From Eubacteriales bacterium (GTDB taxonomy: Bacteria > Bacillota > Clostridia > UBA1381): a DNA stretch of 55,621 bases. The position numbers were made by a program, and so were the translations under genes. Shown here piece after piece: positions 35,702 through 43,750 of the stretch. Numbering within the stretch: position 1 is the first letter of the stretch; each line of letters opens with the position of its first letter. Below the pieces are notes generated by a model. The model was given only the letters and a program-made list of their open reading frames with translations. It was not told the DNA's origin and did no database searches. The stretch spans positions 1-55,621 of the forward strand of contig JAHAZB010000035.1 of assembly GCA_018384175.1 (NCBI GenBank). Reading direction: 5' to 3'.

Positions 35702-36307
35702 GTGGAAAATGTAAATATAGAATATGCCATAGAGGGAATACTCTTTGCAGCAGGCGAGCCGGTCAAAAGCTCAAAGCTTGCGGCAGTGCTTGAGTCTACT
35801 ATCGAAGAAATTGACAAAGCAGCAAAAAAGCTTCAGGAAAGCTATGATTCCAATATGCGAGGACTTAAAATAATAGAAATTGACGAAGGATATCAGCTTT
35901 GCTCAAGACCTGAGTATTATGCGTACATACAGGACGTTTTAGGTGAACAGCGCAGACAGGCATTATCAAATGCCGCTATGGAAGCTCTAGCGATTATAGC
36001 ATATAAGCAGCCGGTAACCAAAGGTCAGGTTGAATTTATAAGAGGTGTAAACTCTGACGGTGCGGTAAACCGACTTGTTGAGCGTGGCTTAGTCGAGGAA
36101 TGTGGAAGACTTGATGCTCCAGGAAGACCGATACTCTTCCGAACAACACAAAATTTCTTAAGATGCTTCGGACTAAAAACACCGCAGGAACTTCCGGCAA
36201 TTGATTTTTCAAAAATCAGCACCGAGTATGAGCAGTACGAAATCGAATCCGCAGATACCGAGGAAACGATTGATATAGCAGAAGTTGACGAAAATACTGA
36301 AGAATAA
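35702..36307 (+). CDS. scpB: Segregation and condensation protein B
   Basis: The ~201-residue partner of ScpA has two winged-helix domains. IEYAIEGILFAAGEPV is the standard start, ALSNAAMEALAIIAYKQPVT and RGLVEECGRLDAPGRPILF are the conserved core, and an acidic tail follows. The ORF track's TTG 35678 has no ribosome binding site. GTG 35702 gives the family N-terminus with AGGGAG 14 bases upstream, a rather long spacing, so the exact start is uncertain. Confidence 0.94.
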   Translation: MENVNIEYAIEGILFAAGEPVKSSKLAAVLESTIEEIDKAAKKLQESYDSNMRGLKIIEIDEGYQLCSRPEYYAYIQDVLGEQRRQALSNAAMEALAIIAYKQPVTKGQVEFIRGVNSDGAVNRLVERGLVEECGRLDAPGRPILFRTTQNFLRCFGLKTPQELPAIDFSKISTEYEQYEIESADTEETIDIAEVDENTEE

Positions 36308-36325
36308 AAACGGAGGTGGCATCGG

Positions 36326-36931
36326 GTGCTTATTGCCTTATTGATTATAGCGGCAATAATAATTATAGCCGTCGGTATAGTTTTCCTTATACCTATACGC
36401 GCCATTATAAGCTTTTATAAAAACCCGAACGGTGCCGGACTCGAAATTGCATTTATGCTTGCATTTTTCCGTTTCAAAATTCATCCGTCGGAGAAAAAGC
36501 CAAAAAAACAGGTAAAAAAGAAAACAACATCACCCCCAAAGCAGAAAAAAACGCTAAAAGAGAAAATAACGGGCGGAATAGACCTTTACAACCTCATATC
36601 AGACGATGCACGGGGTATAATAAGCTATATAGTGCACAACGCCTTTTGTTTTGAAAACCTTAGCTTTTATCTGCACTACGGAACAGGTGATGCGGCAAGT
36701 ACAGGGATTTTATACGGAGTAATAAGCGGTATTGTCTACGGGCTTTTTGGTGCTATCGCCAATTCATCAAAGACAAAAAAATCAGAAATTACAATCAATC
36801 CCGATTTTAATGCCGCAGTCTTCGAAACAAACGGCGAGTGCATAGTAAAGATAAGAAATGTGCATATTATTGTTATTGCAGTAAAGCTTTTGAAGCTATA
36901 CTTAAAGATAAAAAAACGGAAAGGAACGTGA
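36326..36931 (+). CDS. DUF2953 membrane protein
   Basis: The 201-residue protein has one N-terminal membrane helix (residues 2-25, LIIAAIIIIAVGIVFLI), then FRFKIHPSEKKPKKQ and a lysine-rich linker. The C-terminal portion matches DUF2953 (LSFYLHYGTGDAASTGILYG, ITINPDFN). In Clostridia this family commonly lies just before ytfJ/gerW, as here, and is linked with sporulation by that context only. GTG start with GGAGG about 10 bases upstream. The frame ends 6 bases before the ytfJ start codon. Confidence 0.85.
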   Translation: MLIALLIIAAIIIIAVGIVFLIPIRAIISFYKNPNGAGLEIAFMLAFFRFKIHPSEKKPKKQVKKKTTSPPKQKKTLKEKITGGIDLYNLISDDARGIISYIVHNAFCFENLSFYLHYGTGDAASTGILYGVISGIVYGLFGAIANSSKTKKSEITINPDFNAAVFETNGECIVKIRNVHIIVIAVKLLKLYLKIKKRKGT

Positions 36932-36936
36932 TTAAA

Positions 36937-37365
36937 ATGGCAGATCATCCAATTCAGGGTCTAATGGACACAGCTATGAGTAATATCAAGGCAATGGTAG
37001 ATGTAAATACCATTGTTGGAAATGCTGTTACAACACCCGATAATACTGTAATTATACCTATTTCAACGGTATCGTTCGGTTTTGCAGCCGGCGGAAGCGA
37101 GGTTTCCGGCAAAAAGCCGAATGTTATTGACGGTACAACACAGCCTTTGTTCGGCGGTGGTGCAGGCGGCGGTGCAAATGTTAAGCCGGTAGCATTTCTG
37201 GTTGTAGGCAACGGAAATGTAAGACTTCTCCCCATCACCAATTCTTCATCACCCGTTGATAAGATTATTGACCTTATGCCCGAAATGGTAGATAAGGTAA
37301 ACGGTGCAGTTTCTTCTTTGAAAAACAAAAAGAAGAAGGACGATACACCAGAAGACGAGGAATAA
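36937..37365 (+). CDS. ytfJ: GerW/YtfJ-family sporulation protein
   Basis: This 142-residue protein belongs to the GerW family, needed in B. subtilis for normal spore germination. HPIQGLMDTAMSNIKAMVDV, TVIIPISTVSFGFAAGGSE and a glycine-rich GGGAGGGANVKPVAFLVV segment are characteristic. The C-terminus is lysine- then acid-rich. ATG 36937 has AAGGAA 10 bases upstream; the ORF-track start lies inside the DUF2953 gene. Confidence 0.93.
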   Translation: MADHPIQGLMDTAMSNIKAMVDVNTIVGNAVTTPDNTVIIPISTVSFGFAAGGSEVSGKKPNVIDGTTQPLFGGGAGGGANVKPVAFLVVGNGNVRLLPITNSSSPVDKIIDLMPEMVDKVNGAVSSLKNKKKKDDTPEDEE

Positions 37366-37369
37366 TTCC

Positions 37370-37399
37370 GTAGGGGCTGATGCCTGCATCAACCCCTAC
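37370..37399 (+). repeat. REP-like palindrome GTAGGGG...CCCCTAC, probable terminator
   Basis: GTAGGGGCTGATGC and GCATCAACCCCTAC form a 14-bp stem with one mismatch and a 2-base loop. ATTATTTTA follows. It occupies most of the 73-base gap after ytfJ. The GTAGGGG...CCCCTAC form resembles short dispersed palindromes in many Clostridia; whether it is multicopy here cannot be seen from one window. Confidence 0.6.
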
Positions 37400-37438
37400 A
37401 TTATTTTACCTATATAACAGGAAAGGTTAAAAACAAAA

Positions 37439-39280
37439 ATGGCATTTAACGAACGCGACAAAATACTTACAAAGGTACAAAAGCCAACACGTTATACTGG
37501 TGGTGAGATAAATTCAGTTATGAAAAATCCTGCCGATGTTGATGTGCGTTACGGCTTTGTTTTTCCTGATACATACGAGATAGGAATGTCCCATCTGGGC
37601 ATAAAAATTCTATATCATACACTCAATGAACGTTCTGATACATGGTGCGAGCGTGTATTTGCACCGTGGAGTGATATGGAAGCCCTTATGCGAGAAAACG
37701 GTGAAAAGCTGTTTGCGCTTGAGTCCGGCGACGAGGTTATTGATTTTGATATACTTGGTATCACACTTCAGTACGAGCTTTGTTATTCCAACGTTGTAAA
37801 TATGCTCGACCTTGCAGGAATTCCTGTTCTTGCAAAAGACAGAGATGAGAGCTATCCTATCATTTGCGGCGGTGGCCCTTGCGCATATAATGCCGAGCCG
37901 GTTGCCGAGGTTTTTGATTTCTTTATGCTCGGTGAGGGTGAGGAGCTTATTCACGAAACAACCGACATTTATATTGAGTGGAAAAAAAGCGGTAAAAAGG
38001 ATAAAAAATCTTTCCTCGAAAAGCTTGCTCAATTAGACGGAGTATATGTTCCGTCCTTTTATGATGTTTTATATAAAGATGATGGTACAATAAAGAGCAT
38101 CACTCCCAATAACCCTACCGCAAAGCCCGTTGTTACCAAACGTATTATGGCGGATTTTGATAAAACACCTGCACCAGACAAAATAATTGTGCCTTTTGGC
38201 GAGGTTGTCCACGATAGAGTTATGCTTGAGGTTTTTCGTGGTTGTATACGCGGTTGCCGTTTCTGTCAGGCAGGTTATGTTTACCGCCCTGTACGTGAAA
38301 GACGCAGCGAAACTCTTACAAAGCTTGCAGAGAGTCTGCTTTCTTCAAGCGGTTATGACGAGATTTCATTATCATCGCTAAGCACAAGCGATTACCGTGA
38401 GCTTAAATGCCTTACCGATAATCTTCTAAGAATAACAGAGGAGAAGAAAATCGGTCTTTCTCTGCCATCTCTGAGAATAGACAATTTCTCCCTCGAGCTT
38501 ATGAATAAGGTACAAAAGGTCAGAAAAACAGGTATTACCTTTGCGCCTGAGGCAGGAACTCAAAGGCTTCGTGATGTTATAAACAAGAATATAAACGAAG
38601 ATAATATTCTCAAATCGGTAAAGTTACTATTTAGCGGCGGTTGGACTAACGTCAAGCTGTATTTTATGATAGGACTTCCAACCGAAACCGATACCGATGT
38701 AGAAGGAATTGCAGAATTATCAGAAAAGGTTCTGGGCGAGTACTTTGCTATTCCGAAAGAGGAAAGAGCAAAGAACATAAATATAACAGTCAGCACCTCA
38801 AGCTTTATTCCAAAACCATTTACGGCATTTCAGTGGGAGAAGCAGAACACTCGTGAGGAGATTGTTGAAAAGCAGGATATCTTAAAACGTACAATCAAAT
38901 CAAAGCGCATACGCTATAACTGGCACGATAATAAGACCAGCTATTTAGAGGGTATTTTTGCTCGTGGCGACAGACGTTTGTGCAAGGTTATATTAGAAGC
39001 TGTACGCCTTGGTTGCCGTTTTGACGGATGGGACGAGCATTTCGCATTCGATAAATGGATGCAGGCTTTTGCCAACTGCGGCGTTGACCCTGACTGGTAC
39101 TTAAGGAAACGTGAGTATGACGAGGTTCTCCCCTGGGACCATATCAGCGTCGGCATCACAAAGAGCTTTTTCTTAAAAGAAAGTGAAAAGGCACAAAGAG
39201 CCGAAACAACACCTAACTGCCGCGAAAAATGTGCAGGCTGTGGTGTAGCATCCTTTAAGACGGGGGGTTGTTATGAGTAA
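37439..39280 (+). CDS. B12-binding-domain radical SAM protein (TIGR03960 family)
   Basis: The 613-residue enzyme has an N-terminal cobalamin-binding-like Rossmann part (MSHLGIKILYHTLNE; ELCYSNVVNMLDLAGIPVL). The radical SAM core centres on the CxxxCxxC cluster in RGCIRGCRFCQAGYVYR near residue 270. TFAPEAGTQRLRDVINKNI is the typical later block. A cysteine-rich end (CREKCAGCGV) may hold a further cluster. The next gene (DUF2344) overlaps it by 8 bases and is its constant partner; the pair usually precedes rne/rng and rplU in Clostridia, genes not found here because a tRNA follows. The reaction is unknown. Confidence 0.92.
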   Translation: MAFNERDKILTKVQKPTRYTGGEINSVMKNPADVDVRYGFVFPDTYEIGMSHLGIKILYHTLNERSDTWCERVFAPWSDMEALMRENGEKLFALESGDEVIDFDILGITLQYELCYSNVVNMLDLAGIPVLAKDRDESYPIICGGGPCAYNAEPVAEVFDFFMLGEGEELIHETTDIYIEWKKSGKKDKKSFLEKLAQLDGVYVPSFYDVLYKDDGTIKSITPNNPTAKPVVTKRIMADFDKTPAPDKIIVPFGEVVHDRVMLEVFRGCIRGCRFCQAGYVYRPVRERRSETLTKLAESLLSSSGYDEISLSSLSTSDYRELKCLTDNLLRITEEKKIGLSLPSLRIDNFSLELMNKVQKVRKTGITFAPEAGTQRLRDVINKNINEDNILKSVKLLFSGGWTNVKLYFMIGLPTETDTDVEGIAELSEKVLGEYFAIPKEERAKNINITVSTSSFIPKPFTAFQWEKQNTREEIVEKQDILKRTIKSKRIRYNWHDNKTSYLEGIFARGDRRLCKVILEAVRLGCRFDGWDEHFAFDKWMQAFANCGVDPDWYLRKREYDEVLPWDHISVGITKSFFLKESEKAQRAETTPNCREKCAGCGVASFKTGGCYE

Positions 39281-39935
39281 ATTTGTGATTAAATATTCAA
39301 GGGGCGACAGGGTAAAGTATATTTCGCACCTCGATTTTGTTAGAATGTTCCATCGTGCAGTAAGACGTTCAGGACTCGATTTTATGTTCTCACAGGGCTT
39401 TAATCCTCACCCTATTATGACTGTTGCAGTTCCACTTTCAGTCGGCGTTACTGCGGACGGCGAATATATGAACGTGGGCTTTGAAACAACACTTAACGAA
39501 AATGAGCTTATGTCTATACTAAACGGCGTTCTTCCCTCTGGCTTTGATGTAAAAACCGTAAAGAAAACTGAGGGTAAGGAATACGATTTTAACCTGATTG
39601 AAAGAGCAGAATATATCCTTGACATCGAATGTGATAACCCCAACTCGATTGATGTTGATTCTCTTATGTCAAATACCGAAATTTCCGTTTTGAAGAAAAC
39701 AAAAAGCGGCGAAAAGGAAACCGATATAAAACCGCTGATACATAGTCTTGAAAGAATTGAACCCGAAAGCGGAAATATCGGCATCAGAGCAATTCTTGCA
39801 GCAGGAAATATGGCAACATTAAAACCTGAAACATTGGTAGATGCCATAAATAAGTACCAACCGGATGGTAAAATTACATTCTTTGCTGCTCATAGAAAAG
39901 CTTTGCTTACAAAGGACAATAAAGAATTATTGTAA
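39273..39935 (+). CDS. TIGR03936 radical SAM-associated protein (DUF2344)
   Basis: The 220-residue partner of the preceding radical SAM enzyme. KYSRGDRVKYISHLDFVRMF and FSQGFNPHPIMTVAVPLSVG are diagnostic of DUF2344, which in some genomes is fused to the radical SAM protein. Overlap with the upstream gene suggests a stoichiometric complex. Its function is not established; a tRNA or rRNA substrate has been suspected from gene neighbourhoods only. Confidence 0.9.
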   Translation: MSKFVIKYSRGDRVKYISHLDFVRMFHRAVRRSGLDFMFSQGFNPHPIMTVAVPLSVGVTADGEYMNVGFETTLNENELMSILNGVLPSGFDVKTVKKTEGKEYDFNLIERAEYILDIECDNPNSIDVDSLMSNTEISVLKKTKSGEKETDIKPLIHSLERIEPESGNIGIRAILAAGNMATLKPETLVDAINKYQPDGKITFFAAHRKALLTKDNKELL

Positions 39936-39953
39936 TTTTTCCAAAAAAAATGC

Positions 39954-39982
39954 TTGACAAATACCGATACCTGTGCTATTAT
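39954..39982 (+). promoter_or_regulatory. Promoter of tRNA-Glu
   Basis: TTGACA (39954-39959), 17 bases, TATTAT (39977-39982). It lies 14 bases before the first base of the tRNA, the spacing expected for a stable-RNA promoter with a short 5' leader. Confidence 0.8.
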
Positions 39983-39996
39983 AGTTAAGTCGGTAT

Positions 39997-40071
39997 GGCC
40001 CGTTGGTCAAGCGGTTAAGACTCCGCCCTCTCACGGCGGCGACAAGGGTTCGATTCCCTTACGGGTCACCA
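39997..40071 (+). tRNA. tRNA-Glu (anticodon CTC)
   Basis: The acceptor stem GGCCCGT pairs with ACGGGTC; the D-arm is in TTGGTCAAGCGGTTAAGA; the anticodon stem CCGCC/GGCGG encloses loop CTCTCAC with anticodon CTC; the T-arm is AAGGGTTCGATTCCCTT. CCA is encoded. The cloverleaf is complete. Reading GAG codons, this is a glutamate isoacceptor. Confidence 0.95.
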
Positions 40072-40078
40072 TTTCAAG

Positions 40079-40121
40079 AATCGCATAAATGCTTGCAATC
40101 CTAAGTGTTTATGCGATTTTT
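40079..40121 (+). terminator. Terminator of tRNA-Glu
   Basis: AATCGCATAAA and TTTATGCGATT form an 11-bp perfect stem around an 18-base loop, followed by TTTCTTTG. It begins 8 bases after the CCA end. Confidence 0.75.
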
Positions 40122-40193
40122 CTTTGTTTTAATTTTCCCTTTTACTCCTAAAAAATCCATAAAGATAACGAAATGGTTTAGTCAAAAGTGTAG

Positions 40194-40681
40194 TCAGATT
40201 TTCCAAAGTATCAATAACGTCTCAAACAAAAAATGCGACCCATTATCCGAGGTCGCATTTTCTTTTCCCAAACCCGATGCACCCAGAATTTGTTTTCTGT
40301 GGTGATTTTTTTTATCCTTACCTATACGAGCATAATTTCTCAGATTAAAGGTTTCGTCAATTCCACTCTTGTTAGTTTCTATGACCATACCGGAATCCTC
40401 GTTGATGTCTTCTCGTTTTCTATTTTCTGCATCGGTAAAAAAGTTTTCTGCAACAAGAGCATTAAGCACTTGCCTTTGAACATGTGCATAATCTCCAAGC
40501 TTTTTGTTGTACTTTCAATAAAGTCATAGGAATATTTCTCACCATACAACACCTCATCGCCTTCGGCAGCATGGAATCGCATAAGTTCACTCTGTGTACC
40601 ACCCTTGAAGTAATTGTCGATATCTCGCATGACTCTGTCGGCAGATGTTCCTTTGTCATATGAAGATGCTCGTTTGCTCAT
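40194..40681 (-). pseudogene. Frameshifted mobile-element (phage polyvalent-type) remnant
   Basis: Two overlapping minus-strand frames join into one sequence. The first (from 40681) reads MSKRASSYDKGTSADRVMRD, then FHAAEGDEVLYGEKYSYDF. At an AACAAAAAGC run near 40503 the second frame takes over: KLGDYAHVQRQVLNALVAEN, then GMVIETNKSGIDETFN, ending at 40194. A single-base slip in the A run would restore one chain of about 160 residues. The IETNKSGIxETF pattern resembles domains seen in large phage polyvalent proteins; that is a weak recollection, not a firm family call. The hairpin at 40231-40260 falls within its 3' end. It sits directly downstream of tRNA-Glu, a classical integration site, but no integrase gene remains. 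Confidence 0.5.
40231..40260. terminator. Hairpin AAATGCGACC/GGTCGCATTT
   Basis: A perfect 10-bp stem with a 10-base loop; on both strands the stem ends in a run of T (TTTTC or TTTTTTG). It may have ended the element whose remnant lies upstream on the minus strand. Confidence 0.65.
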
Positions 40682-40734
40682 AAATGAATATATCTATTTT
40701 TACAATAATGAAAGAATAAAACTTAAAACAAAGC

Positions 40735-40759
40735 TGACTCCGCTCGAAAAGCGGAGTCA
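40735..40759. repeat. Perfect 10-bp inverted repeat TGACTCCGCT/AGCGGAGTCA
   Basis: The stem is perfect with loop CGAAA, but no T-run follows on either side, so termination is doubtful. It could be an operator-like palindrome or a decayed terminator. The rest of 40682-40869 is AT-rich with no gene that I can see. Confidence 0.5.
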
Positions 40760-40869
40760 GTATGTTGCTTAAATTTAATATTTATGCCATAGGCACTCTT
40801 TTTTGTGCTGTCTGCACAAACTGGTGCAGTTCACAATAATTAGGATTTTTAATCTTTTATTTAGTTTTA

Positions 40870-41715
40870 TTACAAAAGTTCTATTTCATATTCCGCTTCA
40901 AATATTTCCCCTGCACCGATATTATTTTCATATTCTCTTTCGCTGAGTTCACCGCAAAAATCCTTTGCATCGCATCTGCCGTACCACGGTTCAACGCAAA
41001 CAAACGGTGCATTCTTTTTAGTTGGCGACCACAGTCCAAACAACGGTGCTGTGAATTTAACGGTAACGTATGGTCTTTTTTCGCTATCGCAAAGAGAAAC
41101 CTCTTTCGCCTGTGCATTTTCTATTATAAGCGCATCGTTATCAAACATACTGTTTTCGATTTTAACATACCCGTCATTTTTGAGCGTAAACTTATTGTCT
41201 TTTGCATATAATCCGCTTTCATCAGCCAGGTTATAAATTATATCATTTGTTGTGTCAAATCTGAAGTAGTTGTCCCCTTCCTTCAAATTAAATGCAGGGT
41301 GCGCACCTATGGCAAAGCTCATAACCCTGTTACTGTCGTTTTTAACCTGCCAGTTTACCTTTATGCTCGAACCAACAATTGTATACTTTATTGTAAGTGT
41401 AAATTCAAATGGGTATTTTAAGAGAGTTTCTGCGTTCGACTTCAGGACATAAGTAGCAGAATTTTCAGTGCTATCCATAAGCTCAAAATCGCAATCCCTT
41501 GCAAATCCATGCCGACCCATTGTATATTTTTCACCATCTATGATATATGTCTGGTCTTTTAGCTTGCCAACAAAGGGGAAAAGCACCGGAGATGTTCTCG
41601 CCCAGTATTTTTCATCAGCACACCACATATATTCATACCCGTTTTTTATGGCAGATTTAAGCTCTGCTCCATGCTTTGCAATCTCGATTGATATAATACC
41701 GTTATTAAGCTTCAT
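40870..41715 (-). CDS. Aldose 1-epimerase family protein (LacX-like)
   Basis: The 281-residue beta-sandwich protein of the galactose mutarotase superfamily interconverts sugar anomers or hexose-6-phosphate anomers. TSPVLFPFVGKLKD and YTMGRHGFARDCDFEL match LacX-type members; FAIGAHPAFNL has the conserved histidine and VCVEPWYGRCD the catalytic glutamate. Cytoplasmic, with GGAGGAAAG 3-7 bases upstream of the ATG. Sugar specificity is unknown. A repeat element lies immediately upstream. Confidence 0.9.
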   Translation of the reverse strand: MKLNNGIISIEIAKHGAELKSAIKNGYEYMWCADEKYWARTSPVLFPFVGKLKDQTYIIDGEKYTMGRHGFARDCDFELMDSTENSATYVLKSNAETLLKYPFEFTLTIKYTIVGSSIKVNWQVKNDSNRVMSFAIGAHPAFNLKEGDNYFRFDTTNDIIYNLADESGLYAKDNKFTLKNDGYVKIENSMFDNDALIIENAQAKEVSLCDSEKRPYVTVKFTAPLFGLWSPTKKNAPFVCVEPWYGRCDAKDFCGELSEREYENNIGAGEIFEAEYEIELL

Positions 41716-41796
41716 TTTTCTTTCCTCCTATTTATGATTTTAACTTTGTTGTATTTCATATGATTGCGATGCATAAGGTTTAGATGTAAACCTTTC

Positions 41797-41935
41797 AAAT
41801 CTCCCTCGCCTAAAGGGGGGGCTGTCTGCGAAGCAGACCGGGGGATTCTTTTTTCTATTAACCAAATCCCTTTTTCGTATCCCTCCACCACCTTCGATGA
41901 TCTCCCTCCCTTCAGGCAATGGAGGCTTTTTTTGA
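41797..41935. repeat. Second, nearly empty copy of the repeat element seen at 12541-13002
   Basis: The left arm (41797-41848) reads AAATCTCCCTCGCCTAAAGG ... CTGTCTGCGAAGCAGACCGG. The right arm (41878-41935), on the minus strand, begins GCCTCCATTGCCTGAAGGGA and ends GGTGGAGGGAT. Both follow the CTCCCTC...GAGGGAG...GGAGGGA layout of the arms around the DUF559 pseudogene, but only about 30 AT-rich bases lie between them. This looks like a deletion derivative or MITE of the same family. Confidence 0.55.
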
Positions 41936-41971
41936 TTTCGTCAACATTCGACATAATATTCTCATGTTAAA

Positions 41972-43408
41972 TTATGCATTAACCGAATAGTCTTTCTTAA
42001 ATCCATGTGCCCCGAATATTTGCCATTTACCCACACCAAGTCTTTGCATAATTGCCTTACGTTCTTCCATACATAACGTAGGGTCAGTATCAACAGATGT
42101 CATAAGTATGGGAGCATATTGATTATATTCTGCTTGTTGGGCAGTAAGTCCATGTATATTTATATAAATATCCCCTGTAATAGCAATATGGTTATTATAG
42201 TCAATCAACACAATCTCGCCCGGAAGATGTCCGCCCTTGCCCTCATAAACCTCAAAATGCAGTTCTTCAAAATCAAAAAATCCAATTTGAGTAAGAGGTT
42301 CCGTTATTTTTTCCATATCTTCCCACAAAACCGCGATTTTATCTGGATTCGTGCATTGATATGAAGTAAGTAATTTACAAATATTGATATAGGGCTTATG
42401 TAGTGGATTCCTCTCTCGATAACCATTTTCGCCACTAAATTCATTCGTCAAGCAAAGTGCAGTTTTATGACTTGCAATAATCTCGTCAAACAAAGGCAGG
42501 AGACCGCAATGGTCAACGTCAGCATGTGTTATAAGTATAGTCTTTTTGATTTCGTTATAATTAGGGATAATTTGTTTGAAAATATCTTGCATTTCCTCTG
42601 CATAACACGCGTATCCGCTATCTACAAACAGGATACAGTCGTTACTTTTTATAATGATAGTATTACTTCCGCAAGGCGGTTCTATCAAAATAATTTCTGT
42701 GCTTTCAGTAATTTTATGCGTGCTTATACGAGGAGAAAAACTCTTACCTTTCGAAGCGGCAAGTAGTTCGGCAAATTTGCTGATACTGTCAAATGTCCGA
42801 TACGGAGATAAGCCTTGCTCATCCAATGTCTGCATTGCAAGATTAACGTGAACTAAAAGTTCTTGGCGTATTGTTTCAGATAACCCCATCATCTGAGACA
42901 GTCCCATAACATAGGCATTATAAAATATGCTGTTGTCATATACTTTTTCCGAGCTGTTATAATCAATCACACGAACTTTACACAGTTTTTCTGCTTCAGT
43001 TAAAAAATTGGATATTTTGTCATAATCATCAACATATAATCCCATCTTAAAATACTGATAGTCAGTCCCGTTTTCTTGTGAACTTATATATGATATATTA
43101 AAATTGAATTCATCAATAAGTGTCAAAACATCCGTAACACTTCCAGGTACATCCTTCAGGCAAAATTCAAGTAAAACAATGCTTGTTTTTGTATCGGTAT
43201 TCTGAAGATAACCAATCTTCTCAAGCTCTTCATCTGCTCTTTTCAGTTGTTCCTCGGTTCCCTCTGCATCAATAAATAATGTATGCGAATCAACCGCCTT
43301 ATTGTAACTTACACGGGTAATATTAATCCCCAATGCCGAAAAGCACTTGCTCGCCCTCAAAAATGCACCAATACGGTTTGGCATTGAAGTTACATATGTT
43401 TTTCTCAC
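41972..43408 (-). CDS. ACT-ACT-metallo-beta-lactamase fold fusion protein
   Basis: The 478-residue protein starts with two ACT-like domains (residues about 1-70 and 75-150; MPNRIGAFLRASKCFSALGI, then LKDVPGSVTDVLTLIDEFNF), which usually bind amino acids. A helical linker follows, then an MBL-fold domain from about residue 235 with ILITHADVDHCGLLPLFDE. That motif is HxDxDH rather than the classical HxHxDH. VLIDYNNHIAITGDIYINIHG carries the later metal-site aspartate and histidine. Predicted cytoplasmic hydrolase or lyase controlled by an amino acid; substrate unknown. AAAGGAGGGAAATGC precedes the ATG. Confidence 0.8.
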   Translation of the reverse strand: MRKTYVTSMPNRIGAFLRASKCFSALGINITRVSYNKAVDSHTLFIDAEGTEEQLKRADEELEKIGYLQNTDTKTSIVLLEFCLKDVPGSVTDVLTLIDEFNFNISYISSQENGTDYQYFKMGLYVDDYDKISNFLTEAEKLCKVRVIDYNSSEKVYDNSIFYNAYVMGLSQMMGLSETIRQELLVHVNLAMQTLDEQGLSPYRTFDSISKFAELLAASKGKSFSPRISTHKITESTEIILIEPPCGSNTIIIKSNDCILFVDSGYACYAEEMQDIFKQIIPNYNEIKKTILITHADVDHCGLLPLFDEIIASHKTALCLTNEFSGENGYRERNPLHKPYINICKLLTSYQCTNPDKIAVLWEDMEKITEPLTQIGFFDFEELHFEVYEGKGGHLPGEIVLIDYNNHIAITGDIYINIHGLTAQQAEYNQYAPILMTSVDTDPTLCMEERKAIMQRLGVGKWQIFGAHGFKKDYSVNA

Positions 43409-43612
43409 AGCATTTCCCTCCTTTCATCCTCAGTGCATATAGTTATTTATGCTTCAACTATGTTCATAATACTTTATTCTTTGATAAACTTAAAGCCACC
43501 CAAGTTGCTATAAATTATATCTCTTAGCCAGACTTTGTCTAATTCATTATAACACCAATTCCTCCTCTTTTCAATAAATAATTTCTTCTCTATGATATTT
43601 ATGTAAATTCTA

Positions 43613-43641
43613 TTGACAATTTATGGGCTTAACGATATAAT
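43613..43641 (+). promoter_or_regulatory. Consensus promoter of glnN, with untranslated leader
   Basis: TTGACA (43613-43618), 17 bases and TATAAT (43636-43641), an exact consensus. About 100 bases of leader follow. It contains AGACG (near 43670) and CGTCTTTTT (near 43705), which could pair as a weak attenuator. The remainder of 43409-43612 is AT-rich with no gene that I can see. Confidence 0.8.
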
Positions 43642-43750
43642 TATTTCATATATTATGATAGGAATAATAGACGCTTAACCGCAATTATATCAAGGCTTGA
43701 ACGTCTTTTTACCGGTTTATAATCGTAATTTGAAAGAAGGAGCTTATACG

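Noticed and set aside
43640-43750. Riboswitch upstream of glnN
   Set aside because: Only a weak 5-bp AGACG/CGTCT pairing is seen; no known aptamer pattern could be recognised.
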